Assembly (NCBI GenBank): GCA_900128585.1 | Contig: LT642222.1 | Location: forward strand, 1 to 31,466 | Direction of reading: 5' to 3' | DNA length: 31,466 nt | Source: Stramenopiles sp. TOSAG23-3 | Taxonomy: Eukaryota; Sar | Part shown: positions 16,474 to 26,019 of the stretch, piece by piece | Position numbering within the stretch: position 1 is the stretch's first letter | How the letters are laid out: each line of letters starts with the position of its first letter | Program-made: the position numbers and the translations under genes | Notes under the pieces: model-generated | Seen by the model: the letters and a program-made list of their open reading frames with translations, nothing else | Databases searched by the model: none | What the model was told of the DNA's origin: nothing

Positions 16474-19400
16474 CTATGCTGGGCTCAAGGTCCGCCTGTC
16501 CACTATCGTTTCGTTCCCGGTCTGGCCACGGGTGTCCATCCTCAAGTAGTCTCCAACCGACCATGCCTTGGCAAGGTCGTCGTAGTGAGGGGAAAAGAGG
16601 TCCCCGCTCTGCCCCAAGGGGCCGAGGAAGCGGGAGTTGGACGTTTTGCTCTCCTTGTACAGCTCGTCCACCTGGATGATCTGGCGATAGGAGGGCCCTT
16701 CGAGTTGAACCATGTCCGCGTCGTCGTCGTCGATGTGGCCAACGTTGACCGTGCTGCTGTCCCCCCCATGCCCTACAAAGATATCGGCAATGCACTTGGC
16801 CGCGCTGTTGTGCAGAATTTGGTGCGTGAAACGAGCCATGTGAAGGTCGACCCCCCATCGTGCCCCGGCAGTCTTCGCCTGGAAGTCGGTCACCTTGTTT
16901 AGCTTCAAGGCTGCGTACGCAAGGCATGCACTTCTTGCTTTCGACAGCCCCTTCAGGACAGTCCACTTTTGTTTAAGCACCGCAAGGGCCCCGGCACAGG
17001 CCGCGTCTCCACCCGCCATGAAGGTCTTCCTGAGGTAGTTCGCGGAAAAGAACGCCCCACGGCCTATTTCGTGGTCCGTCACCTTCGCCAACTCTATCAT
17101 AAACTTTGCAAATTTGGTGGCCACAATACTTCCGACGTCCATGTTCCCGTTGAAGTAGGCCGGGTCATGGTTCGGCTGCATCAGGCGGGCCTGTTCGATG
17201 GCATCGCTCGTTAGGTCCAGCTCCGTGTGGTACTTCATCAATTCGGGCAGCAACCCGTGGAAATCATCGTACCACCCAGAGTGGTAATCCAGCTGAATGT
17301 TTCGCATGTCCTCTGTGTTCAGCAACGGCTTCGCTTTGCCCGCCTCGCCCAGTTTGTGCCCCAGAATCATCTCGGTGATCCGCTTCGACCTGTACCCTTG
17401 CATCGACGCGTCCCAGTCGTGGCTGAGAAGGTATCCGCCCTTCTCGAAACCGACAGGGCAGACCTGGTTGTTTGCCGACGCCACAAACCCTCGGGGCGGG
17501 TTGTACGTGCGTGGCATGTCGTCGAAGGGCATGAACTGGTACGGGGCAGCACCGTCGGGGCTCGGGACCCAGCGGTACTTCCCACTTGCTGGAACGGGCA
17601 TTTTCCCCGTGTGCCCTTCGGCTCGCTTCGGGACCTTTCCAGGCATCTGGTACCCAAAGTTTCCCTCTCTATCAGCAAATACGAAGTTTTGCGCCGGGGC
17701 GACATAACCTTCCAACGCCTCGCGAAACTCGGTGTAGTTTTTGGCCAGGTTGATCCGATCGAACGCAGCAAAGGTTGTGTCTACGATGGAAGGGTCTGTG
17801 GCGACCCACTGCATTGCAATTGGGAATTTGTAGGCCGTCTTCGTGCTGTGCAGTGGCCCAAGAACCCCATTGTCAGAAATGACCGGGCCCACCTTTGTCC
17901 AACGGACGTCGATCGTGACCGGGTTGCCGCCCTTCACTTTGAAAGTTTCTTTGCTGGTGTCGTAATTGACCCATTCACCGCCCAAGTTGTACTGCGTCTT
18001 GTCGTCAGACTCCTTGTCAATGATATACAAGTCTTGAACGTCTACGGCGGTGTTGGTAACCCCCCACGCAATGTAAGAGTTCCTTCCGATGACGATGCCT
18101 GGAAGCCCGACAAAGCTAGCACCCCAAAGGGACTGACCAACGTCTTCTATTTCAAGGTGCGTCGTGATCCAAACGCTGGGGGCCGTCAGGGCCAAGTGCG
18201 GATCGTTGCACAGCATTGCCGACCCGGTCTTGCTCCGCTTCGGACCAACGACCCAGTTGTTCGACGCCCCCTTTGTGGAAAAGAGCTGGCCGAATTCCCC
18301 GTGGTTCAGGAACAGGTGGCGCGGTGGCTCCTGGTTCGAAACGTCGCCGTGCTTGCTCCGGTGCGCCGTGGCGTCCGCCTGAAGCCCTTTGTAGAAAGCG
18401 TCCAGTGCAGGGTTTCGCTTCACCGAGACAGCATCGATCTTGTTCGTCCCCGGTCCCCCGTCTGCACTCTTCGTGATATCGTCCATGGTGAGGACAGTCG
18501 GAAAGTGGGAAGTGTTGAACGGGGGAACGAGCTCCTCAATTCTATCCAGCGATGCGCCGCTGAGAAGTATGTTCAGCCGAGCGAGCTCAAACTTCAGGTT
18601 TCCACTCAAGTCCAGCGCCATCAGCTTTGACCAAACAAGGGAGTCCGCCGCAGTCCACGGCTCCATCTCTTTGTAACCCAAAAGCTGCATCTCCAATGGC
18701 AGCGTCGGCTTGCTGTCCAAGTATGCATTGACGCCTGCGACGTAGCTATCAATGCTGGAGACAGAGTCCGCGTTCATATGCTGAAGGCTTCGTTTGGCAC
18801 CTTCGTAGACCCCCAAAGTTCGCATCAGCTTGTCCGTCGCGAGCGCTTTGTCCCCCACAAACTCGGCCAACCGGCCTTGCCCTACACGACGCTGGAACTC
18901 CATTTGCCACAGCCGAAGCTCTGCCGTCATAAGCCCCTGCGTGAACAGGGCGTCGTGGCGCGTTTTTGCAGTAATGTGCAGCATCCCTTTCTTGCTAACC
19001 TCCACGGTGGTGTCGGCGCGTAAGCCCTTCGCCTTCAACGGTGCCCGTCTGCCGCCGCTAAAGTAAACGTAGGAAATAGTCAACATGATAAGCGCGACGA
19101 GCGTCAAAACCCCGAACCCCATGATGATAAGCCGTACGCAGCCCCTTGGGGTACATACCGAATATTTCTCGGCGTTCGATGCCGGCTGAAGGATTGGAAA
19201 CAACGGTTGGTTTATCTCCTTGTTGGAACCCGACGTCGCGCCGAGCCGCCGTAGTGGATTGTTCACCAACTCGCCCTCCTCGTCCTCTTCCTCTGTCGGA
19301 CCGCGCCACCACCATATTCCCGTAAAGACTATTGCCCCAAATATTATTGCCCCCATTACGGCGAACGCAATCATTAACGGCGCACACCGTGCAATCCAAT

Positions 19401-19515
19401 TGTGCAAATGCGCGACCAAAAATGCAAAAGATACCACAGACAACACCGTGCACGAGAATGTCCAATAGAACCGTGAATATTCCCCACAACTGCAACAACC
19501 ACATTTTTTCCCCAT
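16474..19515 (-). CDS. Membrane-anchored penicillin-acylase-family Ntn hydrolase (S45)
   Basis: This gene encodes 1013 residues from ATG 19515. The N terminus MGKKCGCCSCGEYS is Cys-rich (possible palmitoylation) and is followed by hydrophobic segments at about 17-40, 45-70 and 125-152. The rest is a full-length penicillin amidase. The alpha-chain region spans about 155-340, then comes a spacer, then the autocleavage site and nucleophile Ser418 in GASNNWVVG. NDPHLALTAPSVW follows. The oxyanion Asn candidates are N682/N683 in ASANNQV. WGVDLHMARFTH, GPSYR and LGQSGDLFSPHYDD lie near the end. In bacterial relatives this family hydrolyses amide bonds of penicillins or acyl-homoserine lactones. The native substrate here is unknown. 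All expected catalytic landmarks are present, so activity is plausible. The three-span anchor is unlike the secreted bacterial enzymes. The gene has the same G+C-rich character as its neighbours. Confidence 0.9.
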   Translation of the reverse strand: MGKKCGCCSCGEYSRFYWTFSCTVLSVVSFAFLVAHLHNWIARCAPLMIAFAVMGAIIFGAIVFTGIWWWRGPTEEEDEEGELVNNPLRRLGATSGSNKEINQPLFPILQPASNAEKYSVCTPRGCVRLIIMGFGVLTLVALIMLTISYVYFSGGRRAPLKAKGLRADTTVEVSKKGMLHITAKTRHDALFTQGLMTAELRLWQMEFQRRVGQGRLAEFVGDKALATDKLMRTLGVYEGAKRSLQHMNADSVSSIDSYVAGVNAYLDSKPTLPLEMQLLGYKEMEPWTAADSLVWSKLMALDLSGNLKFELARLNILLSGASLDRIEELVPPFNTSHFPTVLTMDDITKSADGGPGTNKIDAVSVKRNPALDAFYKGLQADATAHRSKHGDVSNQEPPRHLFLNHGEFGQLFSTKGASNNWVVGPKRSKTGSAMLCNDPHLALTAPSVWITTHLEIEDVGQSLWGASFVGLPGIVIGRNSYIAWGVTNTAVDVQDLYIIDKESDDKTQYNLGGEWVNYDTSKETFKVKGGNPVTIDVRWTKVGPVISDNGVLGPLHSTKTAYKFPIAMQWVATDPSIVDTTFAAFDRINLAKNYTEFREALEGYVAPAQNFVFADREGNFGYQMPGKVPKRAEGHTGKMPVPASGKYRWVPSPDGAAPYQFMPFDDMPRTYNPPRGFVASANNQVCPVGFEKGGYLLSHDWDASMQGYRSKRITEMILGHKLGEAGKAKPLLNTEDMRNIQLDYHSGWYDDFHGLLPELMKYHTELDLTSDAIEQARLMQPNHDPAYFNGNMDVGSIVATKFAKFMIELAKVTDHEIGRGAFFSANYLRKTFMAGGDAACAGALAVLKQKWTVLKGLSKARSACLAYAALKLNKVTDFQAKTAGARWGVDLHMARFTHQILHNSAAKCIADIFVGHGGDSSTVNVGHIDDDDADMVQLEGPSYRQIIQVDELYKESKTSNSRFLGPLGQSGDLFSPHYDDLAKAWSVGDYLRMDTRGQTGNETIVDRRTLSPA

Positions 19516-20205
19516 AGTAAAGAGACGAAGACGTGGAAACTATTTTCTATGAAAAATATTTTCTGCGTGTTTGTTTAGATTTAAAAAACTGAGAACAGGG
19601 ATATAATTCTTTACATCTTTTCATTTCAATTTCATTTGCACATTTATGTTTAATACAAAAAAAGCTATAACAACAAAATTCCGGAGGAGGACCTCAAACA
19701 AAAAAAAAAGAAGAAGACGACGATGATGAATCGATCCAGAATCCAGAATCCTCCAGAAGATGATCCAGATTTTATTATTTATTGTTTGGGGAGGAGGACT
19801 GATGACCGCGACTCTCTCCTTGGGATCCATTCTTCCGTACCTGTACCGGTAGTACGGTACGGAACCGATCTCTCTTTTATTGCTGTATTAGGTATAATGT
19901 AATAGGAGGATGGTGAAGGGCATAGAAGGGACAAGGGGAAGGGGGAAGGGGGAGGACGCAAAAAAAAAGTACAACTCATTCTTCGGTTGAGAAGAAGAAG
20001 AAGTGGTTTTGTTGAGTTGTGAGTGAGTGTTTTGCTGTGGTTTATAAATTTTATTTCGTTCTTCTACGAACACAAATGATTCATCTTTTTCATTTCTTAA
20101 AATTTAACATCATATACATGTACTCCTTGGAAAAAATTAGAGTAAGTTAGAAAAGCGAAATATATATAGTTGAGTTGGATAAAGATACGTCGTCACTCAC
20201 ACATC
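19516..20205. promoter_or_regulatory. Divergent promoter spacer between acylase-like gene and RNF10
   Basis: This 690-bp A+T-rich spacer contains GAAGAAGACGACGATGATGAATC (19709 on), a repeated ATCCAGAATCC/GATCCAG cluster (19735-19768), the GTAC-rich motif GGTAGTACGGTACGG (19848-19862), and AAATATATATAG (20159-20169) about 37 nt upstream of the RNF10 ATG. No gene is seen. Confidence 0.5.
19848..19862 (+). repeat. GGTAGTACGGTACGG motif, copy 1
   Basis: This 15-mer recurs identically at 28275-28289 in another divergent spacer. It is G+C-rich against an A+T-rich background. Confidence 0.8.
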
Positions 20206-22233
20206 ATGGCGAACTTTTTAAGTGCTGACGCGCCGGTTTTTGTTATGCCACCATCTTCCAACTCGAATAGTACTGCCTCAAACACTGGCCAAGCAGTTGG
20301 TGGTGGCAAGAAAGATGGGGTTTCTCAACGGAATGTGGGGCGTAATGAGCAACGCCGAAGGTCGAAACGACGGAACAACAACACCAGTAACAGGAAGAAA
20401 AGAGGCCAGGGGGGAGGAGGTCAAAGTGGGAAAAAAGGAGATGGGAACGGGAACAATCGGACAAAAAAGGCCCCACAAATTGACGCCAACTTCCTTGGTT
20501 TTCGGTACGAGAGGGAGGAACAGTCGGACTACTTTCCAAGCTCATTCCGAACACACCGTGCAAACTCAAAACCAATGCCAAAGTTCAACCGGGAGACATT
20601 TTTGACATCAAAATTCCGATTTGTAATGCACCCGTCGGCGCTTTCAGAGAGCATGGGAGTCTTGGACTTGGGGCGCTCGGTAGACTGGGACGCGGTAGAG
20701 GAAGTGATCGTCGACGTGAAGGACGAGGAATCCGATTTGCAATGTCCGATCTGCTTATGCAGCCCTTTGGTGCCGGTGATGAGCAGCTGCGGGCATGCCT
20801 ACTGCAAGATGTGCGTTCTGCGGCACTTGGACAGCCGTGCGGACCGTGCGGACCATGTTCGGTGCCCCATTTGCTACACCAACGTGTTCGAACGGGACTT
20901 GAGAAGCGTGCGAAAGAGGGCAGTGGTTGACATCGGAAAGGAGAAGGCAAAGAAGGGGGGCGTGTCTATGTGCCTGATGTACCGTGAAAAGGACAAGGCG
21001 ATCCCCCAATTTGCGTACCATGAGACCATGGATCTGAAGCTCTCCGCTGTACATAACTTTCCCGACCCTCATTCCACCCAGCAAGGGACATTTTTCCAAT
21101 TTTTGAAAGCCACGAAAGCTTGGGTTCGTGCCATAATTTCTCGTGAACTAAAAGAGCTGAAAGAGGTTGTCAGTGAGGCCCTGTCGGATTCGATCTATTT
21201 GGAAGCGCTCGGGCACGAGGAGGCGGCGCAGAAGGAGAAGGCCGACGTTAGCCGCCTAGCGAACGTGGCGAAACGGCACATGGCCGAGAAAGCATTGCAG
21301 TGGAACCTTGAGGACATGATGGACCAAATCTCCTATGTGGACGAGGAGGCCGCCATGGCGGCCGCGAAAGCGGCGAGCAAGAACCAGAGCGAGCTATTCA
21401 GCCAAGACGATTTCCCGAGCCTTGGGGGCGAAAAACCGAAAGCTGCGGTCGCCCCGAACACGGGGGGGGCGGGGGGGCGGGGACAAGGGGAGCAGGTTGC
21501 GACGGGTGCAAGTGCGATGGATATTGGGTGGGCCGCCGACTGCCTTCCAGAGTTTGATGCAGCAATCGCGGGGAGTCGCAACGATGGGTATTACTTTTAC
21601 CAGCTTCCGACCGGCCAAAAGGCATTTTTGCATTCGTTTTGCGTTCAACTGTTGAAGGAAGAGTTCAAGACGTACGACAAGTTTCCCGCCGTCTTGTCCG
21701 GACCCGTGCTTGACGTGGAAACGGTCAACCTAAGCCCGGACACGCTGAAATTTTTCAAGTATCTGCACCATTTGAATGGTCGGGCCGAGATTGACTTTGT
21801 GGAGCTGGACGTTCACGCCTACCTTTCGGACGGGACGAGAAAAAAGTTCAAAAAAGAGATCCAAAAGCGCAAACGGCAGCGGTCAAAGAAGGCCTCGTCT
21901 CCCCAAGCCGCCCGGGCGATGAACACTAGCGCGTTGGAGCGAACGTTCAGTCACGATTGTCCTCGTTTGGCAGACCCCGTCGACGAGAAGGAGCGCATGG
22001 AGAGATTGGACATTCGGAACTACCCCCAGATCGGCACCCCACCGTCCATGAAGCCGTCTGGAGACCCACATGGTACGATGGGTGGCGTGGACATGGTCGA
22101 GAGTCGGCCGGAGCTGAGCTTTGCGCGGATCACCCAGAACATGGGTTTTTTTCCAACCCTTGGCGAGAGCGAAAACCTTCCAAAGCGAAAGACCACCCAA
22201 AAGAAGAAAACCACGGGGGTGTGGGGCAAGTGA
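20206..22233 (+). CDS. RNF10: RNF10/Mag2-like RING E3 ubiquitin ligase
   Basis: This gene encodes 675 residues from ATG 20206. Human RNF10 ubiquitinates 40S ribosomal proteins of stalled initiation complexes. Residues 1-100 are basic and disordered, rich in Lys, Arg and Gly. A segment near 103-145 ending in PKFNRETFLTSKFRFVM matches the region just before the RNF10 RING. The C3HC4 RING spans 180-223, with Cys180/183/195, His197 and Cys200/203/220/223 all present. Residues about 440-570 match the RNF10 core after the RING (YYFYQLPTGQKAFLHS, then a conserved domain ending KKEIQKRKRQRSKK). DDFPSLGG lies at 401-408 and MGFFPTLGE at 646-654. The protein ends in GVWGK. Family assignment is strong. 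The FP(S/T)LG motifs recur in the AGC kinase at the right end of the window. Confidence 0.9.
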   Translation: MANFLSADAPVFVMPPSSNSNSTASNTGQAVGGGKKDGVSQRNVGRNEQRRRSKRRNNNTSNRKKRGQGGGGQSGKKGDGNGNNRTKKAPQIDANFLGFRYEREEQSDYFPSSFRTHRANSKPMPKFNRETFLTSKFRFVMHPSALSESMGVLDLGRSVDWDAVEEVIVDVKDEESDLQCPICLCSPLVPVMSSCGHAYCKMCVLRHLDSRADRADHVRCPICYTNVFERDLRSVRKRAVVDIGKEKAKKGGVSMCLMYREKDKAIPQFAYHETMDLKLSAVHNFPDPHSTQQGTFFQFLKATKAWVRAIISRELKELKEVVSEALSDSIYLEALGHEEAAQKEKADVSRLANVAKRHMAEKALQWNLEDMMDQISYVDEEAAMAAAKAASKNQSELFSQDDFPSLGGEKPKAAVAPNTGGAGGRGQGEQVATGASAMDIGWAADCLPEFDAAIAGSRNDGYYFYQLPTGQKAFLHSFCVQLLKEEFKTYDKFPAVLSGPVLDVETVNLSPDTLKFFKYLHHLNGRAEIDFVELDVHAYLSDGTRKKFKKEIQKRKRQRSKKASSPQAARAMNTSALERTFSHDCPRLADPVDEKERMERLDIRNYPQIGTPPSMKPSGDPHGTMGGVDMVESRPELSFARITQNMGFFPTLGESENLPKRKTTQKKKTTGVWGK

Positions 22234-22708
22234 GGCGTGGGGGAACGGGTGTACGTAAATTTAATTTTACGGTTTTATTCGAATTTAGGATTGATTTAAT
22301 GAAAGAAAAAAAATTTCATATTAATCACCTATATACCAATATAGAAAGAAGAGATTTTACGAAGAAGTAGATTTTACTAATTAAAAAACCTAATTCAGTT
22401 TAGTTTTTTAGTTAAATAATTTGTTTTTTTTTTTAGTAATATTACCATAATTAGTGTTTTTGATTACCAGTGTCGCTGCCACACAAAACAATCAACGAAT
22501 AAATCTCTGTCAACGAAGCATTCACTTTCAACGCCTCTGCAACATATTTTGCCCCCTAAGCACCAATCTTGTTAGCACACAAATTAATCTCTGGGTCAAC
22601 AAACTATTCGCTTTAAACGCCTCTACAGGTTACTATTTTTATTTGCTAACGAGTTTTACTTTTTTAATGTTACACGGCCCTTAATTTACGACGTAAACAC
22701 TTCAGTGT
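22234..22708. other. Convergent spacer with a degenerate direct repeat
   Basis: This 475-bp A+T-rich region holds the RNF10 and pantothenate kinase 3' UTRs. A minus-strand AATAAA (TTTATT at 22638-22643) lies about 66 nt beyond the pantothenate kinase stop. A degenerate direct repeat of about 48 bp occurs at 22498-22543 and 22582-22630. No credible gene is seen. Confidence 0.5.
22498..22630. repeat. Degenerate 48-bp direct repeat (two copies)
   Basis: Copy 1 (22498-22543) and copy 2 (22582-22630) share AAT(A/T)AATCTCTG, then TCAACRAA, then ATTCRCTTTMAACGCCTCTRCA, and are offset by 84 bp. Both are preceded by CACACAAA. They may be decayed pieces of an older element. Confidence 0.6.
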
Positions 22709-24097
22709 TTACTCTCTCTTCAATTGCCCTCCCCCGTTCCCTTGCGGCGCTGGCGGGTTCTTTAACGCCGTGTTGCTGGCCAAGGCTCTAGGGTAAAACT
22801 GGGCGAGGCGCTCCTGGCGGTGTTTTTCGTCTAAGGATGGCGACTTGCGCTGCATCTGGTTTCGCAAGAAAAAGTCTAAGTCCAAGTTCTCCAGGTACGA
22901 TCCCATCGCGCCCAGGTGCCCTTCGTGCCACAAAAAATGGGCCTGGACCCGTTTCGGCTGGTCCTTCCCGTTCCACCGCTTCATGGCGTACGCGAGGGTT
23001 CTCAGCGCGATCGGGTTGTGCCGAAGGAAGCTTCCCGTGAAAATCACGCGGGGGCTCCCGTGGATGACCGCGTTCAAGAACGCAATCTGGGAAATGTTCT
23101 GGGTGATCATGACGACGAGGGCCTTGCAGATGTCCTCCCGTTTCTGCTCCTTGGCGTTGTAGGTCCCCCCCTTGACCTTTCCAAAAAAGGAGGCGGTGAA
23201 GTCCCCCGGAAGGTTGAACTTTGGGATCCCGGTGCCGTAGATGTCCTTGACGAGCATGTTGACGTGGCGCTCGTCCCCGACCGCTGCGCTGTCCATGCAA
23301 TCGCTGAAGGAGTCCAGCTCGGTCAAAAGCTGGGCGAGCCCGAAGAAGGTCGCCCCCCCGAGGGCGGTCCCACTGACGCGCTTCGCGTCCGTCTCGCTGT
23401 TGACCTGCATGATGCTCACCCCAGACCCAATGTTGCAGAGCATGTACGGGTAGAGCGTCCCGTTCCCGAGGTCGATGGGGACCTTTTGGACCTGTTCCCC
23501 CGTGTGCTGAAGGTCGACCCCCTCCAAGGAGTAGATCTCTTCCGGGTTCTGGGACACGAGGAACTGAAGGGCCTTGACGATCGTCCCGAGCTCGTCCAGG
23601 GGTGTCAGTTTGATGCCTAGTACATCTTGAAAAATTTTGGAAAATTTGACGGCCCCGCCCCCCGTCGCGCAGATCTGCTTCATGGTCTGGTCAAACCCGT
23701 TCTGCTTGATAATCTCGATGGCCCCGGACATGTGCGAGGTTTCGAACTGGATGAAATGAAAGTATCCCCCGAGTGCCGTGCTCTTGAACGACAGGTCGTT
23801 GCACCGCTGCCCGGTCTCCCCGTACTTGTCGTTCTTTCGTATGAACGACGTCAAGTTCTTCAGCCCCTGGTTGCTCGTCTGCTCGGGCTCGAAGATGACA
23901 AGCTTTGCCAGGGAGCCGCCGATATCTAACCCTAGCGCCGCCCCGACGTCCCCCAACGACCCGGAGTACGAGCGCACCCGTTTGATCGGTTTCAACGGAA
24001 ACTCGTACTCGTCCCCGTCTTGCTGCCCGATGGTCGTCGGCTTGGTAGCACCGTCCCCGCCCCGGGCGGACGGCAACGATGGGCCAGCGTCCGCCAT
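22709..24097 (-). CDS. Pantothenate kinase, eukaryotic type II
   Basis: This gene encodes 462 residues from ATG 24097. The enzyme phosphorylates pantothenate with ATP, the first and regulated step of coenzyme A synthesis. After a 50-residue disordered leader comes the ATP-binding GLDIGGSLAKLV (56-67). ICATGGGAVKF follows (142-152). The putative general base Glu169 lies in LTPLDEL. NIGSGVS, GTALGGATFFGL, and DIYGTGIPKFNLPG with a following SFG are all recognisable against human PANK3. The C-terminal part retains GSFLRHN and WHEGHLGAMGSYL, equivalent to the acetyl-CoA/pantothenate region. All expected active-site features are present, so it should be active and probably inhibited by acyl-CoA like other eukaryotic PanKs. 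It converges with RNF10 and diverges from UBTD. Confidence 0.93.
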   Translation of the reverse strand: MADAGPSLPSARGGDGATKPTTIGQQDGDEYEFPLKPIKRVRSYSGSLGDVGAALGLDIGGSLAKLVIFEPEQTSNQGLKNLTSFIRKNDKYGETGQRCNDLSFKSTALGGYFHFIQFETSHMSGAIEIIKQNGFDQTMKQICATGGGAVKFSKIFQDVLGIKLTPLDELGTIVKALQFLVSQNPEEIYSLEGVDLQHTGEQVQKVPIDLGNGTLYPYMLCNIGSGVSIMQVNSETDAKRVSGTALGGATFFGLAQLLTELDSFSDCMDSAAVGDERHVNMLVKDIYGTGIPKFNLPGDFTASFFGKVKGGTYNAKEQKREDICKALVVMITQNISQIAFLNAVIHGSPRVIFTGSFLRHNPIALRTLAYAMKRWNGKDQPKRVQAHFLWHEGHLGAMGSYLENLDLDFFLRNQMQRKSPSLDEKHRQERLAQFYPRALASNTALKNPPAPQGNGGGQLKRE

Positions 24098-25263
24098 TCC
24101 AAGACGTACACGACCGACTCACAAGCCAGCCAAATGATTAAAATCTAACTCAATATCAATATAAACTATTTAAAATGCAACCAAAAGAAAGAGTTTTCCA
24201 TTCCAAACACCCAACGACAAAATTTGTCGGCCTTGAGCGAATTAAATTCGGATTACAAGTTTTGCAATAATATATAATAATTAATAATTTTTTTTATTAT
24301 TTATTAATAATAAAAATTCAACAACACAACATCAACAAAAGAAAAAAAAGAAAAAAAAGTCTGAAATAATTATTAAAATAAAGAGAGAAGAAGAAAGGAG
24401 AAAGAAGAAGAAAGGAGAAAGAAGAAGAAGAATTAAAAGAAGAATTATTAAAAGAAGAAGAAGAAGAAGAAGAAGAAAGAAGAAGAAGAAGAAGAAGAAG
24501 AAGAAGAAGAAGAAGAAGAAGAAGAAGAGAAGAAGAAGAAGAAGAAGAAGAAGAAGAAGAAGAAGAAGAAGAAGCAGAAGAAGAAAGAAGAAGAAGAAGA
24601 AGAAGAAGAAAGAAGAAGAAGAAGAAGAACAAGGAAGAACAAGGAAGAACAAGGAAGAACAAGAAGAATAAAAAAAGATCTAATAATCATAGTCGTCTAA
24701 TAAAAGCTGAACTATCATTTAAACTGTACAGGCATATAGCATTAAGTATTAAATTTGTACAACTAATAAAACTCAAAAGGTCATTTATCAAAATGTAAAT
24801 AAATTCGTATTGTGGATTGTGGATCTTTTTTTTTCTTTTTTTTTTTTTTCAAGAGGAGAGAAAGAGAGAAGAAAGAGAGAAAGAAAGAGAGTTTATTATT
24901 AGACTATTATATAAAATGTAATTAAATAATAGTCCGCTAATAAATAGCCGTTCTTCTTTCTTATTATTCTCTCTTCTCTTTCTTTCTTCTTCTTCTTTTT
25001 ATTTTTTTTTTCCTAGAGACGACTTAGTCTTCTATAATATAATTAATAATAAAATAATATAAAGTTATTATTTCTTATGTATATTAATTAATAGGTAAAT
25101 TAAAAAAAAGAAATGGAAGAAGTTGTTTGTGTCTACAATAACTCAAGTTTATTTGTTTTATTCCAATAGATTTTTGAAAATACTTGTATAAACTTTCATT
25201 TAATTGTTTCTTTTGTTTTGTTTGTTTTTACCATTGTCTAACTAACAGAAACGTCTCTCTGAT
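24098..25263. promoter_or_regulatory. Divergent promoter spacer with the largest GAA tract
   Basis: This 1166-bp spacer lies between divergent pantothenate kinase and UBTD genes. It holds a purine-rich GAA tract (24385-24667), a T/C tract (24824-24850) abutting a GAGAGAAAGA tract (24852-24892), CTTCTTCTTCTT (24983-24998), and strongly A+T-rich sequence at 25030-25110. No gene is visible; the poly-Leu/Ser/Phe frames are repeat artefacts. Confidence 0.5.
24385..24667 (+). repeat. (GAA)n purine tract with AAGGAAGAAC decamer repeats
   Basis: The core 24451-24574 is 124 consecutive purines, mostly GAA. After a single C at 24575 the tract continues to 24629. A decamer AAGGAAGAAC is then repeated three times (24631-24660). 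Confidence 0.95.
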
Positions 25264-26019
25264 ATGGGCTGTGGACAAAGCTCGGAGGTGGCGGCGCCCC
25301 GTCCCAATAGGGGTAGTGGGGTGGGCGCGGCTGGTCGTAACAATCGTATCAACCAGGTCCAGGCGGGTATGGGAGAGTCCCGCCCGCTTCGAAAGGCCAA
25401 GCCATGGGTTCCTAGCAAGCCGATCTCCCGGGAAGGCCTTGCATTGAAGCGGGAGGAGTTCTGGAGCACGCGGTGCACGGGCCACCAGCAGGTTTGGGAC
25501 GCCATCAAAGTGGCCTCGGAGCTGCTCGTGAACAACGACGCGGACATGGCGAACACGATCCTCCAGGCCGCCCAGGTAACGTCCCCGAACGGTTCGTTGG
25601 CGGTGTGCTACGACGCCCTGGGGCAAAAGTACGAAGTCGACGTGTACTGCTATAGCGATCCTCGGTCATTCCAAGAGGGGCACCAGGAGAAGACCGACGG
25701 GGCCGCCGGTGCCGGCGAGGGGGTCGCCGGCGACCCAGGTAGAGAGATTACGATACGGATGAGGTTGTACGTGCGGGAGATAGAGCTAAGCGTCGGGACG
25801 CACGAGTTTGAGAGCGTCGGAAAGTTGAAAGAAATTTTGAGCAAGGCCACGGCGGATTGGGAAGCCCCCGAAGGGGGCACCATCCCAGAACAGTTCCCGG
25901 TCAGTCCGGAAAAGATGCGGTTCTTTGCGAACGGGTATGAAATGTTTGAACAGAACTCGATCAGCACGTACGGGGTCTCGGAGAATTCCGTCGTCCAAGT
26001 GATGGTCCAAGAGGGGTGA
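25264..26019 (+). CDS. UBTD-type ubiquitin-like-domain protein
   Basis: This gene encodes 251 residues from ATG 25264. UBTD1/2 (DC-UbP) bind ubiquitin-pathway enzymes. The start MGCGQSSE combines Gly2 and Ser6 for N-myristoylation with Cys3 for palmitoylation. Residues about 42-135 match the UBTD N-terminal domain: KAKPWVPSKPIS, REEFWSTR, QVWDAIKVASELL, ANTILQAAQVTSPNGSLAVC, YDALGQKYEVDVYC. A Gly/Ala-rich linker (about 140-160) follows. The ubiquitin-like beta-grasp domain then spans 161-250 (ITIRMRLYVREIELSV..., MRFFANGYEMFEQ..., SVVQVMV). It does not end in the Gly-Gly of conjugated ubiquitin, as expected for UBTD. Membrane association is inferred from the N terminus. Length is slightly above the human proteins (about 230). 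Confidence 0.9.
   Translation: MGCGQSSEVAAPRPNRGSGVGAAGRNNRINQVQAGMGESRPLRKAKPWVPSKPISREGLALKREEFWSTRCTGHQQVWDAIKVASELLVNNDADMANTILQAAQVTSPNGSLAVCYDALGQKYEVDVYCYSDPRSFQEGHQEKTDGAAGAGEGVAGDPGREITIRMRLYVREIELSVGTHEFESVGKLKEILSKATADWEAPEGGTIPEQFPVSPEKMRFFANGYEMFEQNSISTYGVSENSVVQVMVQEG

Noticed and set aside
17227-18630. Long plus-strand open frame opposite the acylase-like gene
   Set aside because: The minus strand encodes a complete, motif-bearing enzyme; this frame shows no family and mirrors its codon bias.
22454-22684. Small plus-strand frame of 76 codons downstream of RNF10
   Set aside because: It is A+T-rich, has no domain, lies over the degenerate direct repeat in a convergent spacer, and runs into likely 3' UTR.
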